Source: Carnobacterium viridans (GTDB lineage: Bacteria; Bacillota; Bacilli; Lactobacillales; Carnobacteriaceae). From it: DNA of 64,000 nucleotides. Shown here piece by piece: positions 29,915-40,066 of this stretch; positions within the stretch are counted from its first letter, which is position 1; the number at the start of each line of letters is the position of its first letter. The translations under genes were made by a program, and so were the position numbers. The notes below the pieces were generated by a model. The model saw nothing but the letters and a program-made list of their open reading frames with translations, was not told the DNA's origin and searched no databases. The DNA is taken from positions 1,886,501 through 1,950,500 of the forward strand of contig NZ_FNJW01000008.1 in NCBI RefSeq assembly GCF_900102725.1. The letters run 5' to 3'.

Positions 29915-29952
29915 CACAAAGAAGTGAACGAGAATTCGTTCACTTCTTTGTG
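29915..29952. terminator. Hairpin after galU
   Basis: CACAAAGAAGTGAACGA (29915-29931) pairs perfectly with its complement ending at 29952, around a 4-base loop. Flanking A- and T-rich sequence would allow termination in both directions. Confidence 0.75.
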
Positions 29953-30038
29953 GTTTAATGCCCTTGAACAAGACCTATTAAAAGTAACACCTATATGCTA
30001 TACTGGTTAGTAAATGTTACTTTAGAGGAGGATTGCAT

Positions 30039-30470
30039 ATGTCTGAAATTGGAAATCAAAAGGCGACGATTATAGAAGTTATTCCAACAAGTGAATTCTA
30101 TTTTAAGCGTGGAATTGCTGCATTTCAAAAAAATGAAATGGATCGTGCAAAAAAATACTTCTCACGAGCGGTAACCTTATCAAAGAATGAAGAGGAGAGT
30201 ATTTTTGCCTCATGCCAATTAGCTATTTGTTATCAACATACTGGTGAATATGATGAATCAATTGAAATTTTAGATGAATTAATTAAAAGTAGCGGCGATA
30301 TTTTTGCAGAAGCCTACTATTTCCAAGCCAATAACTATGCTTTTTTAGAAGACTTAGAACAGTCATTACTATTAGTAGAACAATACCTGACTCTAGATCC
30401 AGATGGTGACTTCGTTGACGAAGCATCCGAGTTGCAAGAGACGCTAAAAATGGAATTAAATGAATTTTAA
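30039..30470 (+). CDS. Small TPR-repeat protein
   Basis: The 143-aa protein contains about three tetratricopeptide helical pairs (FKRGIAAFQKNEMDRAKKYFSRAVTL; ASCQLAICYQHTGEYDESIEILDELI; AEAYYFQANNYAFLEDLEQSLLLVEQYL), a protein-protein interaction scaffold. The start is ATG 30039, 7 bases after GAGGAGG. No enzymatic domain is visible and the partner is unknown; the trxB gene downstream is a frequent neighbour in Lactobacillales. Confidence 0.85.
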   Translation: MSEIGNQKATIIEVIPTSEFYFKRGIAAFQKNEMDRAKKYFSRAVTLSKNEEESIFASCQLAICYQHTGEYDESIEILDELIKSSGDIFAEAYYFQANNYAFLEDLEQSLLLVEQYLTLDPDGDFVDEASELQETLKMELNEF

Positions 30471-30575
30471 GAACGAATGCTCATTCACTTCTAATTTGTA
30501 AGCAAATAAATAGCAATTCTTTTCAAAAAGATGTAAAGTAAGATGAAATGATTAAGGAAAATGAGGGATTATACA

Positions 30576-31541
30576 ATGGAAATAGAAGAAAAAATTTATG
30601 ACGTCGTTGTTATTGGAAGTGGCCCAGCAGGAATGACAGCTGCTTTATATTCTTCAAGATCAAATTTATCTACGCTGATGTTGGAACGTGGAGTACCCGG
30701 CGGACAAATGATCAATACAGCAGAAATCGAAAATTATCCTGGATTCAATAGTATCGTTGGACCTGAGTTGTCTGAAAAGATGTTCGAAGGTTCTAAACAA
30801 TTTGGAGCAGAGTATGCATATGCTGATGTTCAAGAAATCCAACAAGGAACAGAATACAAAACAATTATTGCAGGAAAAAAAACCTTTAAAACTCGTTCAA
30901 TCATTATTGCAACTGGTGCAGAACACCGAAAATTAAATGTTGGTGGCGAAAATGAGTACAATGGTCGTGGTGTTTCTTACTGTGCCGTTTGTGATGGAGC
31001 TTTTTTCCGTAATAAAGAGTTAGTAGTTGTTGGCGGAGGAGACTCAGCTGTTGAAGAAGGAACTTATTTAACTCAATTTGCTAAAAAAGTTACGATTATT
31101 CATCGTCGTGATGAGTTAAGAGCCCAAAAAATTCTTCAAGATAGAGCTTTTAAAAATGAAAAAGTTGATTTCATTTGGGATTCTACCGTAGAAAATATTT
31201 ATGGTGATGACAACAAAGTAACAGGTGTCAAAGTTAGAAATGTTCACACAAGTGAAGTCAAAGAATTTCCTGCAGATGGTGCATTTATCTATGTTGGTAT
31301 CTTGCCAAATACAGATAAATTTAGAGACTTAGGTATTACGGATGAAGAAGGTTGGATTCCAACTAATGAAACAATGGAAACTTCACAACCTGGAATTTTT
31401 GCTATCGGAGATGTTCGCTTAACTCCTTTGCGTCAAGTTGCAACAGCTGTTGGTGATGGCAGCTTAGCTGGAAATGCTGTTTTCCACTATGTTGAGAAAC
31501 TGAAGGAAAGTTTAGAAGCAAAAGCGATTAGTTCAAAATAA
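30576..31541 (+). CDS. trxB: Thioredoxin reductase
   Basis: TrxB uses NADPH and FAD to reduce thioredoxin. The 321-aa protein has the FAD motif VIGSGPAGMTAALYSSRS, the redox-active CAVC in SYCAVCDGAFF, the NADPH motif VVGGGDSAVEE, and the C-terminal FAD motif GIFAIGDVRLTPLRQVATAVGDG. I take ATG 30576 (MEIEEKIYDVVVIG), since GAGGGAT lies 7 bases before it; the ATG at 30561 is upstream of that site. Confidence 0.96.
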   Translation: MEIEEKIYDVVVIGSGPAGMTAALYSSRSNLSTLMLERGVPGGQMINTAEIENYPGFNSIVGPELSEKMFEGSKQFGAEYAYADVQEIQQGTEYKTIIAGKKTFKTRSIIIATGAEHRKLNVGGENEYNGRGVSYCAVCDGAFFRNKELVVVGGGDSAVEEGTYLTQFAKKVTIIHRRDELRAQKILQDRAFKNEKVDFIWDSTVENIYGDDNKVTGVKVRNVHTSEVKEFPADGAFIYVGILPNTDKFRDLGITDEEGWIPTNETMETSQPGIFAIGDVRLTPLRQVATAVGDGSLAGNAVFHYVEKLKESLEAKAISSK

Positions 31542-31571
31542 TAGCAAAGTAAAAATAATGATTTGAAAAAG

Positions 31572-31614
31572 CCACAAAAAAGAAACAAGAGAAATCTTGT
31601 TTCTTTTTTTGTGG
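31572..31614 (+). terminator. Rho-independent terminator after trxB
   Basis: CCACAAAAAAGAAACAAGA pairs with TCTTGTTTCTTTTTTTGTGG around a 4-base loop; the T run lies inside the 3' arm. Confidence 0.88.
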
Positions 31615-31700
31615 AAATAATTGTTATCTATAGAGATTAATTTTTGTAATTAGAATGGTTATTAAATCAAAAAGTCAACTGACCATTTGAATTGAAATGT

Positions 31701-31729
31701 GTGCCAGGATGAATAAGAAGTGGTATACT
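31701..31729 (+). promoter_or_regulatory. Promoter for the phosphohexomutase gene
   Basis: The -35 GTGCCA (31701-31706), a 17-bp spacer and the -10 TATACT (31724-31729) lie about 58 bp before the start codon. Confidence 0.55.
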
Positions 31730-31786
31730 TATAAGGGAAGCGTTAACGAAAAAAAATACAACTAATTATGTAAAGGGTGAATTGAA

Positions 31787-33514
31787 ATGAGCTGGAGAGA
31801 GACTTATCAACTTTGGGAAAATTTTAATGATTTAGAAATTGAATTAAAAGAAGAATTAAAATCTTTGAAAGATGATTCGGATACATTAGAAGATGCATTT
31901 TATGCTCCTCTTGAATTTGGAACGGCAGGCATGCGTGGAATCATTGGTGTGGGTGTTAATCGTATGAATGCTTACACAGTAAGACAAGCAACAGAAGGAC
32001 TAGCTCGTTTTATGGACAGTCTTGGAGATGAAACGCAAAAACGTGGAGTCGCAATCGCTTATGATTCAAGACATAAGTCTCCAGAATTTGCTATGGAAGC
32101 AGCAAGAACACTTGGAGCACATGGAATTCCAGCTTTTGTTTTTGAAAGTCTTCGCCCGACACCAGAATTATCTTTTGCTGTTCGTCATTTAAATGCATTT
32201 GCAGGAATCATGATTACTGCAAGTCACAATCCAGCTGAGTACAATGGATACAAAGTGTACGGAGAAGATGGCGGACAAATGCCACCTAAAGAAGCAGATG
32301 CTTTAACAGACTATGTTCGTAGTGTCGAAAATATCCTTGAAATTGATGTGTTATCACAAGAAGATCTTGAATCACAAGGATTGCTTACGATTATTGGAGA
32401 AGATGTAGATAGTGAATACTTAAAAAACGTGAAAAAAGTTACGGTTAATCCAGAGTTAGTGAAGGAAATGAGCAAAGAGATGAAATTAGTCTATACGCCA
32501 CTTCATGGAACTGGAAAAATGTTAGGTGAAAAAGCTTTAAAAAATGCCGGGTTTGAATCTATTTACCTTGTTCCAGAACAAGCTGAAGCAGATCCTGATT
32601 TCTCGACAGTTAAGTCTCCTAATCCCGAAGAACCTGGTGCATTTGAATATGCAATCAAGTTAGGTAAAGAAATTGATGCTGATGTATTAGTGGCAACAGA
32701 TCCAGATGCTGACCGATTGGGAATAGCTGTTAAAACTGCAGAAGGTTATTACGAAGTGTTAACTGGAAACCAAATTGCCAGTTTGATGTTGCACTATTTA
32801 TTGACTGCACATAGAGATGCAGGAACGTTGCCTGGAAATGGTGTCGTGCTTAAATCGATCGTTTCGAGTGAATTGCCTACCGCTATCGCCGAAAGTTTTG
32901 GTGTTAAAATGGTAAATGTTTTAACTGGATTTAAATTTATTGCTGAAAAAATTAAACAATATGAAACAGATAACAGTCAAACATTCTTATTCGGCTTTGA
33001 AGAAAGTTACGGCTATCTTGTGTCGCCATTCGTACGAGACAAAGACGCTATTCAAGCCCTTGTGCTGATTGCAGAAGTAGCTGCTTATTATAAACAAAAA
33101 GGTGACACATTATATGACGGATTGAAACAAATTTTCCATAACTATGGTCACTTTAAAGAAAAAACAATCTCCATCAGCATGCAAGGAATCACTGGAGCTG
33201 AAAAAATCAAAGCATTAATGGTGAAATTCCGTGAAGAGTCACCAAAAGAATTTGCTGGAATTGAAGTCGAATACGTAGAGGACTTTTCACTCGCTAAACG
33301 TACGCTTAATGATGGGACAACTGAAGATATTGACATGCCTACAGCCAACGTCTTGAAATACAAATTAGTCGACAACAGTTGGATTGCTATCCGTCCTTCA
33401 GGAACAGAACCTAAAATTAAATTTTACATTGGTGCATGTGATGATTCAGGAGTAGAGATTGAAAATAAAGTCATTCGTCTTGAAGAAAGCATTAATTCAA
33501 TCGTTAACGAATAA
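31787..33514 (+). CDS. pgcA: Alpha-phosphoglucomutase / phosphohexomutase
   Basis: The enzyme interconverts glucose 6-phosphate and glucose 1-phosphate, feeding GalU. The 575-aa protein has the catalytic phosphoserine loop TASHNPAEYNGYKVYG, the metal loop DPDADRLG, the sugar-binding GFEESYGY motif, and the phosphate-binding RPSGTEPKIKFY near the C-terminus. The length fits the long PgcA/Pgm class rather than GlmM. It is monocistronic, with its own promoter and a strong terminator. Confidence 0.94.
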   Translation: MSWRETYQLWENFNDLEIELKEELKSLKDDSDTLEDAFYAPLEFGTAGMRGIIGVGVNRMNAYTVRQATEGLARFMDSLGDETQKRGVAIAYDSRHKSPEFAMEAARTLGAHGIPAFVFESLRPTPELSFAVRHLNAFAGIMITASHNPAEYNGYKVYGEDGGQMPPKEADALTDYVRSVENILEIDVLSQEDLESQGLLTIIGEDVDSEYLKNVKKVTVNPELVKEMSKEMKLVYTPLHGTGKMLGEKALKNAGFESIYLVPEQAEADPDFSTVKSPNPEEPGAFEYAIKLGKEIDADVLVATDPDADRLGIAVKTAEGYYEVLTGNQIASLMLHYLLTAHRDAGTLPGNGVVLKSIVSSELPTAIAESFGVKMVNVLTGFKFIAEKIKQYETDNSQTFLFGFEESYGYLVSPFVRDKDAIQALVLIAEVAAYYKQKGDTLYDGLKQIFHNYGHFKEKTISISMQGITGAEKIKALMVKFREESPKEFAGIEVEYVEDFSLAKRTLNDGTTEDIDMPTANVLKYKLVDNSWIAIRPSGTEPKIKFYIGACDDSGVEIENKVIRLEESINSIVNE

Positions 33515-33516
33515 AA

Positions 33517-33576
33517 AGACAGCAAAAAAACAACGCAAAGTAGTTTAAATTGCGTTGTTTTTTTTTTTTGCTGTCT
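33517..33576 (+). terminator. Long rho-independent terminator after pgcA
   Basis: The 5' arm (AGACAGCAAAAAAACAACGCAA) pairs through TGCGTTG, a twelve-base T run and GCTGTCT of the 3' arm, so the T run is embedded in the stem. Confidence 0.9.
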
Positions 33577-33667
33577 AAAAAATGTAGTATCTTTAGCAAC
33601 TTGACTAAGGAATGATTAAGTTTTAAGGAAAAGCTTGAGATAACTATACACGACACACCCGGCATGC

Positions 33668-33673
33668 TATAAT
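33668..33673 (+). promoter_or_regulatory. Extended -10 promoter for rapZ-yvcK-whiA
   Basis: TGC-TATAAT (33665-33673) has a weak -35 (TATACA, 33645-33650) 17 bp upstream. It lies 45 bp before rapZ. Confidence 0.55.
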
Positions 33674-33717
33674 GATTTAGGTGAAGTCCAAAGAACCAAA
33701 AGAAAGAGGCGAATAAG

Positions 33718-34605
33718 ATGGTAGATAGTCTACAATTAGTCATTCTTACTGGAATGAGTGGAGCAGGTAAAACTGTGGCAATGCAGAGTTTTGAGGACAT
33801 GGGTTATTTTTGTGTGGACAATATGCCGCCAAGTTTACTGCCGAAATTTTGGGAACTCGTTAAAGAATCTGGCAAATTAACAAAAATTGCTTTAGTAATT
33901 GATTTACGTTCCAGAGCCTTCTTTGAAGAAATCGTAACAGCTTTGGAATCAATGGATAATACCTCTTTTGTGACGACAAAAATAGTTTATTTAGATGCAA
34001 GTGATGAAGAATTGGTCTCGCGTTATAAAGAAACACGACGTACACATCCTTTAGCAATGAATGGACGTCTGATAGTAGGAATAAAAAAAGAGAGAGAATT
34101 GTTAGAAGACATAAAAGGGCGAGCTCAACTTGTAATTGATACAACGAAATTGACGCCGCGACAATTAAGAGAAAAAATTAATAGTAATTTTAAAACCGTC
34201 GATACAGAGTTGTTCAGAATTGAAATGGTATCATTTGGTTTCAAATATGGCTTACCAATTGATGCAGATGTAGTGATGGATGTTCGCTTCCTACCTAATC
34301 CGCATTATATCGATAATTTAAGGCCGTTAACAGGCCAGGATAAGCCTGTTTATGACTATGTAATGAAACAACCAGAAACAGAAATTTTTTATCGTAAATT
34401 CACAGATCTGTTAGAGTATATTTTACCAGGATACAAAAAAGAAGGTAAAAACAATGTTACCATTGCTATCGGGTGTACGGGTGGAAAACATCGCTCAGTA
34501 GCTTTAGTAGAACGGATTGCTCAGAAAATTGAAATCGATGGGTACCCTGTTCATGTTACTCATCGCGATAAAGGAAAGGTTAAAGAATCGGTGAATCGTT
34601 CATGA
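33718..34605 (+). CDS. rapZ: RNase adapter protein RapZ (P-loop nucleotide-binding)
   Basis: The 295-aa protein has P-loop [20 protein letters not shown], then the RapZ regions ([23 protein letters not shown]) and the C-terminal [17 protein letters not shown]. In enteric bacteria RapZ guides RNase E to the GlmZ sRNA. In Firmicutes its role is less clear but it binds nucleotides and often sits with yvcK and whiA, as here. It overlaps yvcK by 4 bases. Confidence 0.95.
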   Translation: MVDSLQLVILTGMSGAGKTVAMQSFEDMGYFCVDNMPPSLLPKFWELVKESGKLTKIALVIDLRSRAFFEEIVTALESMDNTSFVTTKIVYLDASDEELVSRYKETRRTHPLAMNGRLIVGIKKERELLEDIKGRAQLVIDTTKLTPRQLREKINSNFKTVDTELFRIEMVSFGFKYGLPIDADVVMDVRFLPNPHYIDNLRPLTGQDKPVYDYVMKQPETEIFYRKFTDLLEYILPGYKKEGKNNVTIAIGCTGGKHRSVALVERIAQKIEIDGYPVHVTHRDKGKVKESVNRS

Positions 34606-35618
34606 TACAAGAAAGAAAGAAGCATAGACCTAAAATTGTGGTTATCGGTGGAGGTACCGGGTTACCCGTTATTTTAAATGGTTTAAAATTAAAAGAAGCA
34701 GATGTAACAGCCATTGTGACTGTTGCTGATGATGGAGGAAGCAGCGGAACGTTAAGAAATTATGCCAATATCGTTCCGCCAGGAGATATTCGAAATGTGC
34801 TGATTTCACTTTCTAATATCCCGCCTGTTCAAAAAGGAATTTTCCAATATCGATTTGATACAAATGATAACTTTTTAGCAGGACATTCAATTGGGAATCT
34901 GATCATTGCGGCCATGTCTGAAATGAGAGGGAGTATTTTTGAAGCCATTCAATTATTGTCTAAAATGATGTTAGTGGATGGACATGTTTACCCAGCAGCA
35001 GAAGAACCGTTAACACTGCATGCTATTTTTGAAGATGGGTCTAAAATTTCAGGCGAATCAAAAATTGCCAAAGAAAGAAAAAAAATAGAACGTGTCTATG
35101 TAACAACAGTAGAAGATAATCATAAAGCTAAAGCTTCTAGAAAAGTCATTGCAGCTATTCATGATGCTGATATGGTCGTTTTAGGACCTGGAAGCTTGTT
35201 CACGAGTATTTTACCCAACTTAATGATCGGTGATTTAGGGGAAGCAGTCAAAGAGACTAAAGCAAAAGTTGTTTACATTTGCAATATCATGACTCAACTT
35301 GGCGAAACCGAAAATTTTACGGATGCTGATCACATATGCGTGCTGCATCAACACTTAGAAAAAAAATTCATTGATACAGTTTTAGTCAATATTGGGGAAG
35401 TTCCAGAAAATTATATGGATGCCGAACGCTATAATGAGTATTTAGTACAAGTAGCTCATAACTTTAAAGGATTAGCTGAGGAAGTTCCTTCCATTATATC
35501 GGATGATTTCCTTGAATTAAGAGACCAAGGAGTCTTTCATAATGGGACAAAAGTTGTGGATGAATTATTTAAATTGGCTTTTGACAATAGACGGTTGGAA
35601 AAAAGAAATGCTTATTAA
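34602..35618 (+). CDS. yvcK: YvcK/CofD-like protein (gluconeogenesis factor)
   Basis: The 338-aa protein starts at ATG 34602 inside the end of rapZ. The N-terminal [29 protein letters not shown] and PPGDIRNVL motifs are diagnostic of the YvcK/CofD fold. YvcK binds UDP-sugars and is needed for normal cell shape and growth on gluconeogenic carbon sources in Bacillus. Function here is by homology. Confidence 0.95.
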   Translation: MIQERKKHRPKIVVIGGGTGLPVILNGLKLKEADVTAIVTVADDGGSSGTLRNYANIVPPGDIRNVLISLSNIPPVQKGIFQYRFDTNDNFLAGHSIGNLIIAAMSEMRGSIFEAIQLLSKMMLVDGHVYPAAEEPLTLHAIFEDGSKISGESKIAKERKKIERVYVTTVEDNHKAKASRKVIAAIHDADMVVLGPGSLFTSILPNLMIGDLGEAVKETKAKVVYICNIMTQLGETENFTDADHICVLHQHLEKKFIDTVLVNIGEVPENYMDAERYNEYLVQVAHNFKGLAEEVPSIISDDFLELRDQGVFHNGTKVVDELFKLAFDNRRLEKRNAY

Positions 35619-35648
35619 CTAAATAAAGAATAGAAAGGAGGTTACTTT

Positions 35649-36605
35649 ATGTCTTATGCTTCAGAAGTAAAAAAAGAATTAACTCAATTAGAAGTTCATA
35701 GAGAACACGCCAAAGCTGAATTAGCAGCTTTGATTCGCATGAATGGAACAGTTGGGTTAGTAGATAAAAAATTTATTTTGAACGTACAAACTGAAAATGC
35801 AGCTATCGCAAGAAGAATCTATGTGTTGCTGAAAGATCATTTTGATGTTGAAAGTGAATTATTGGTTCGGCGGAAAATGAAATTAAAGAAAAATAATGTA
35901 TATATTGTTCGGTTAAAACAAGGTACTAAGGAAGTGCTCTCAGATTTATCTATTATGGAAGGGATGTCTTTTCATAGTCATGTTTCAGATGAAGTAATGA
36001 TGAATACTCAAAAAGTAAAATCGTATTTACGAGGCGCTTTTTTAGCAGGAGGATCCGTGAACAACCCAGAAACTAGTCGTTACCATCTTGAGATTCATTC
36101 AAGTTATGAAGAACATAATGATGATATTTGTCAAATGATGAATCAATTCGATATGAATGCACGTACATTAGAAAGACGCAATGGGTATATTACTTATTTG
36201 AAAGAAGCAGAAAAAATTGCAGATTTTTTAGCGTTGATTGGCGCAACAAGCGGTATGCTTAAGTTTGAAGATGTACGAATTATCAGAGATATGAGGAATT
36301 CAGTAAATCGTTTGGTCAATTGTGAAAATGCCAATTTAAATAAGACGATTGATGCGGCAAGTAAACAAATTGAAAGCATTAAATTTATCGATGAGATGAT
36401 TGGATTAGATAAAATTCCAACAAAACTAAGAGAAATCGCGCTTGTGCGTTTAGAATACCCAGAAGTAACGCTAAAAGAATTAGGAGAAATGATCCCTAGC
36501 GGAACGATTAGTAAGTCAGGAATCAACCATCGCTTGCGCAAGTTGAATGAGATGGCAGAAAACTTAAGAACTAAGGAACGTACAAGATCCTTTGTAGGCA
36601 ATTAA
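35649..36605 (+). CDS. whiA: DNA-binding protein WhiA
   Basis: The 318-aa protein has an N-terminal LAGLIDADG-like domain (residues 1-200; [35 protein letters not shown]) that has lost nuclease function in this family, and a C-terminal helix-turn-helix ([28 protein letters not shown]). WhiA influences cell division and chromosome segregation in Firmicutes. It is the third gene of the rapZ-yvcK-whiA operon, after AAAGGAGG. Confidence 0.95.
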   Translation: MSYASEVKKELTQLEVHREHAKAELAALIRMNGTVGLVDKKFILNVQTENAAIARRIYVLLKDHFDVESELLVRRKMKLKKNNVYIVRLKQGTKEVLSDLSIMEGMSFHSHVSDEVMMNTQKVKSYLRGAFLAGGSVNNPETSRYHLEIHSSYEEHNDDICQMMNQFDMNARTLERRNGYITYLKEAEKIADFLALIGATSGMLKFEDVRIIRDMRNSVNRLVNCENANLNKTIDAASKQIESIKFIDEMIGLDKIPTKLREIALVRLEYPEVTLKELGEMIPSGTISKSGINHRLRKLNEMAENLRTKERTRSFVGN

Positions 36606-36649
36606 AAAGAGGAATAGATAAAGATATGCAAGAAATATCGCGGTTCGAA

Positions 36650-36693
36650 GAGAACTGTAGACTTCGTCAGTCTATAAATTCTCCTTGTTTTTT
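36650..36693 (+). terminator. Rho-independent terminator after whiA
   Basis: GAGAACTGTAGAC pairs with GTCTATAAATTCTC and is followed by CTTGTTTTTT. Confidence 0.75.
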
Positions 36694-36782
36694 CATTATA
36701 ACTGGGCTACACTGTAATAGTTGGTATTTTGACGATCGTCAGAATAGGACAGCTTCTTAAATAAGTTCGTTTGAGTATAGCA

Positions 36783-36854
36783 GTCCCCTTAGTGTAATGG
36801 ATATCACGCAAGATTCCGATTCTTGAAATGGGGGTTCGATTCCCTCAGGGGGCA
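36783..36854 (+). tRNA. tRNA-Arg (anticodon CCG)
   Basis: A complete cloverleaf can be folded. The acceptor is GTCCCCT with AGGGGGC plus discriminator A. The D arm lies in GTGTAATGGATATCAC, the anticodon stem is CAAGA/TCTTG with loop TTCCGAT (anticodon CCG, reading CGG), and the T arm contains GGGTTCGATTCCC. The CCA end is not encoded. It lies alone between whiA and dus. Confidence 0.93.
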
Positions 36855-37234
36855 TTTAAGTATGCTAATGATGGTGGGATAACAAAACTTGAAATGTGTG
36901 TCGTATCATTACCACATACGGTTGAAGAGAATACATGTAAAATTCAGACCCGAATTTCGTGGGAATACTTACGATTTTTGGATCTTTTTTTCTATCTCAT
37001 TTGTTCTATGTTATTTTTTGGATTTTCAGTGACTTGAAGTTTTAATAAAATTGCTAATCGATTTTTAGAAGCGGAACGAAAAGGTAGAGCATCTAAAGGA
37101 AACGAATTGGACTTATTTTACAAATGGCTGTATAATTCCAACTGTTAAAAAACCATTATTAAAAGGCTATATAGTTAGTGTATATCATTTGGGTGAAAGT
37201 ATAAGCTGATAGCCCGTTATGGAAGGATCGATTA
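36855..37234. other. Gene-poor stretch downstream of tRNA-Arg
   Basis: No convincing intact gene or RNA is seen in these 380 bases. A frame without a start codon at about 37038-37148 encodes the short helical stretch NKIANRFLEAERKGRASKGN and ends at a stop; it looks like a gene remnant. Stop-rich AT sequence elsewhere and the place next to a tRNA would fit a decayed insertion, but this is weak. Confidence 0.35.
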
Positions 37235-38221
37235 TTGAAAATGAAAGAAAATTTTTGGCAAGATTTGCCACGTCCGTTTTTTATATTGGCACCGATGGAA
37301 GATGTAACGGATGTCGTGTTTCGCCATGTAGTAAGTGCAGCAGGCAAACCAGATGTATTTTTTACAGAGTTCACAAATGCTGTTAGTTATTGTCATCCAG
37401 AAGGACGTGATAGTGTCCGTGGTCGTTTAACATTTACTGAGGACGAACAACCGATGGTAGCTCATATATGGGGAGACGAACCAAAACACTTCCGCCAAAT
37501 GAGCATTGGTATGGCAGAACAAGGTTTTAAAGGAATCGATATTAATATGGGCTGTCCGGTACCGAATGTAGCAGGTAAAGGAAAAGGTAGTGGCCTTATT
37601 CGCCGAGCTGCAGTTGCTGCAGATTTAATCCAAGCAGCAAAAGCAGGAGGGCTACCGGTAAGTGTCAAGACCCGATTAGGTTATACAACTATCGATGAAT
37701 GGCGTGATTGGTTGACACACGTTTTTGAACAAGATATTGCCAATCTTTCTATCCATTTACGAACAAGAAAAGAAATGAGTAAAGGCGACGCACACTGGGA
37801 AATGATTTCAGAAATCAAAAAATTACGTGACGAAATTGCACCTCAAACACTTTTGACAATCAATGGAGACATTCCGGATCGCGAAACTGGGTTGAAGCTG
37901 GTTGAAGAATATGGTGTGGATGGTGTTATGATTGGGCGAGGTATTTTTCACAACCCTTATGCGTTTGAAAAAGAACCAAAAGAGCACAGCAGCCAAGAAT
38001 TGCTGAATTTGTTTAGATTGCACTTAGATCTTTTTGATAAATATACCGTTGATGAACCTCGTGCATTCAGACCACTTCGCCGCTTTTTTAAAATCTATGT
38101 TCGTGGTATTCGTGGAGCAAGTGACTTAAGAGTGCAGTTGATGGAAACAGAAACAACTAATGAAGCTCGCGTATTACTTGATGAATTTGAAGAAAAAAAT
38201 CAGGATATCTTAGGAGAATAA
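37235..38221 (+). CDS. dus: tRNA-dihydrouridine synthase
   Basis: Dus enzymes use FMN and NADPH to reduce uridines in tRNA. The 328-aa TIM-barrel protein has the N-terminal [19 protein letters not shown], the catalytic-Cys motif [27 protein letters not shown] and [18 protein letters not shown] 37235 lies 6 bases after GGAAGGAT and ATG 37241 lies 12 bases after; the two differ by two residues. Which uridine position it modifies cannot be told. Confidence 0.92.
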   Translation: MKMKENFWQDLPRPFFILAPMEDVTDVVFRHVVSAAGKPDVFFTEFTNAVSYCHPEGRDSVRGRLTFTEDEQPMVAHIWGDEPKHFRQMSIGMAEQGFKGIDINMGCPVPNVAGKGKGSGLIRRAAVAADLIQAAKAGGLPVSVKTRLGYTTIDEWRDWLTHVFEQDIANLSIHLRTRKEMSKGDAHWEMISEIKKLRDEIAPQTLLTINGDIPDRETGLKLVEEYGVDGVMIGRGIFHNPYAFEKEPKEHSSQELLNLFRLHLDLFDKYTVDEPRAFRPLRRFFKIYVRGIRGASDLRVQLMETETTNEARVLLDEFEEKNQDILGE

Positions 38222-38379
38222 AAGAATATCACTCATTAAAAGTATCTTTTTTGTGATGGATAAAAGAAAAAATAAGTCATAACTATCTGTAAGCTTTTAA
38301 TTTTTTGAATAAACTATTTATGTTATAATTATTTTATTCAAAATGATTGAATTTTATTAAAGATTTAAAGATTATTTTT

Positions 38380-38413
38380 GTGATTAGAGGATAAATTCTA
38401 ATCACTTTTTTTT
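38380..38413 (+). terminator. Rho-independent terminator after dus
   Basis: GTGATTAGA (38380-38388) pairs with TCTAATCAC (38397-38405) and eight T follow. Confidence 0.88.
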
Positions 38414-38434
38414 CAAAGTTAGCAAACGAAAAAA

Positions 38435-38464
38435 ATTGACCTTTTTTGACCAATGGAGTAAAAT
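38435..38464 (+). promoter_or_regulatory. clpP promoter with overlapping CtsR operator
   Basis: ATTGACC-TTT-TTTGACC (38435-38451) is the reverse complement of the CtsR heptad repeat GGTCAAA-N3-GGTCAA(T). The -35 TTGACC (38436-38441) lies inside it and the -10 TAAAAT (38459-38464) is 17 bp further. CtsR bound here would block RNA polymerase, and heat would release it. Confidence 0.85.
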
Positions 38465-38538
38465 ACACTTAGTAACTCATAGTGTGAATCATTTAGTTAC
38501 GCTATAAAAGAAATGAACAATTGAGGAGGAAACAAATT

Positions 38539-39132
38539 ATGAATTTAGTCCCTACAGTAATCGAACAGTCATCTAGAGGTGAACGTGCCTATGACATTTA
38601 TTCGCGTCTTTTAAAAGACCGCATTATTATGTTAAGTGGTCCAGTAGACGATGATCTAGCAAATGCTGTAATCGCTCAGCTGTTATTTTTAGATGCACAA
38701 GACTCTGAAAAAGATATTTATATTTATATTAATTCTCCAGGTGGCAGTGTAACTGCTGGTTTAGCGATTTTTGATACAATGAACTTTATCAAAGCAGATG
38801 TACAAACTATCGCAATGGGAATGGCGGCTTCAATGGGTAGTTTCTTATTGACAGCTGGTACAAAAGGAAAACGTTATGCGTTGCCGAATGCTGAAATCAT
38901 GATTCACCAACCATCGGGCGGATCTCAAGGGCAAGCTACGGAAATTGAAATTGCTGCTCGTCACATCCTTAACACACGTGAACGCTTGAATAAAATTTTA
39001 TCAGATCGTACAGGACAACCAATAGAAGTCATTCAACGTGATACAGATCGTGATAATTATATGTCTGCAGAAGATGCGAAGGCTTATGGTTTGATTGATG
39101 AAATCATGGAAAATAGCTCAGCTTTAAGCTAA
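38539..39132 (+). CDS. clpP: ATP-dependent Clp protease proteolytic subunit ClpP
   Basis: The 197-aa serine protease barrel subunit works with ClpC, ClpE or ClpX unfoldases. The catalytic triad is visible as Ser98 (GMAASMGS), His123 (EIMIHQPSG) and Asp172 (DTDRDNYMS). The start is ATG 38539, 9 bases after GAGGAGG. Regulation by CtsR is supported by the operator at 38435-38451. Confidence 0.98.
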   Translation: MNLVPTVIEQSSRGERAYDIYSRLLKDRIIMLSGPVDDDLANAVIAQLLFLDAQDSEKDIYIYINSPGGSVTAGLAIFDTMNFIKADVQTIAMGMAASMGSFLLTAGTKGKRYALPNAEIMIHQPSGGSQGQATEIEIAARHILNTRERLNKILSDRTGQPIEVIQRDTDRDNYMSAEDAKAYGLIDEIMENSSALS

Positions 39133-39182
39133 AACGTTTAGATGAGATTCGTCTAGCTAAGTATTTCAATTGAAGAGTAAAG

Positions 39183-39221
39183 AAAAAAGAGATTGGAGCA
39201 ACGCTTTAGTCTCTTTTTTTT
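39183..39221 (+). terminator. Rho-independent terminator after clpP
   Basis: AAAAAAGAGA pairs with TCTCTTTTTT; an inner GGAGCA/TGCTCC pairing is an alternative. Confidence 0.75.
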
Positions 39222-39322
39222 GCTCCATTGGTCAGTAGGAAAACTAAATAAGTCAAATCCATTTAATTGATTCAATATTATCTGTATAATGAAATCATTA
39301 AGTAAATAAAGGAGGATATTTA

Positions 39323-39850
39323 ATGGATATTAGCAACATTAAAACAGACAAAGTGAATACAACCCATGGAATTAAAATTGGAAGTGATGATGCTCCAGTT
39401 AAGGTAATCGAATTTATTAACTTAAAGTGCCCCTATTGTAAAATGTGGTATGAAGATTCAAAAGATGTACTAAACGAATATGTTTCTGCTGGGAAAGTGC
39501 AACGAATCATTAAACATTTTGATAAAGAAAAACCGAGTTTGAAAAAAGGGAATATCGTGCACCGTTATTTAGATTATTCAAACCCTGAAAAAGCGCTTAA
39601 AGACATTGATTTCTTTTTTGCTCACCAAGAAGAGTGGGGATATTTAGAATCGTTTGATGCTATAGCTGCTTATGTAGTTGAGAAAAGAAATTTATCCATA
39701 CAGTCAAATGAATCAGTAGCTCAAGAAATTATTCAAGAAGCAAACCAAGCAAATGTTGTATTTGTACCAACCGTGTTTATTGATGAAGAGATTTTCGATG
39801 AACATATTACGCAACAAGAACTTAAAAACTTGATTGAAGCACGCCTTTAA
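39323..39850 (+). CDS. DsbA-family thioredoxin-fold protein, cytoplasmic
   Basis: The 175-aa protein has a thioredoxin fold with CPYC active site (VIEFINLKCPYCKMWYEDSK, residues 29-48) and the cis-proline loop VVFVPTVFIDEE. There is no signal peptide or lipobox, so it probably acts as a cytosolic thiol oxidoreductase, unlike secreted BdbD. The substrate is unknown. It starts at ATG 39323 after AAAGGAGGATATTTA. Confidence 0.85.
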   Translation: MDISNIKTDKVNTTHGIKIGSDDAPVKVIEFINLKCPYCKMWYEDSKDVLNEYVSAGKVQRIIKHFDKEKPSLKKGNIVHRYLDYSNPEKALKDIDFFFAHQEEWGYLESFDAIAAYVVEKRNLSIQSNESVAQEIIQEANQANVVFVPTVFIDEEIFDEHITQQELKNLIEARL

Positions 39851-39914
39851 GAAATCGCTTGTAAAAAAACAGGTCTTTTACACAATTTTAATGAAAAACT
39901 TATAAACATAACAG

Positions 39915-39943
39915 TTGAAAGATGAATAGATAACTGGTACAAT
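39915..39943 (+). promoter_or_regulatory. Promoter of the cggR-gap glycolytic operon
   Basis: The -35 TTGAAA (39915-39920), a 17-bp spacer and the -10 TACAAT (39938-39943) start a long leader of about 170 bases before cggR. That leader contains the operator repeats at 40067-40100. Confidence 0.7.
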
Positions 39944-40066
39944 TATTGTTGTGAGAGATGGCAATAGTGCTTCGTTTAGTGCAGTTGTTGAATGATAAGA
40001 AAACAAGTACAGGAAACTGAAAGTTTGATTTTCATTTTTGATTCTCTTGTTTTTTTAAGTAACAAT

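Noticed and set aside
36828-37037. 69-codon frame starting inside tRNA-Arg
   Set aside because: It overlaps the tRNA T arm, has no ribosome binding site, and the product has no family features.
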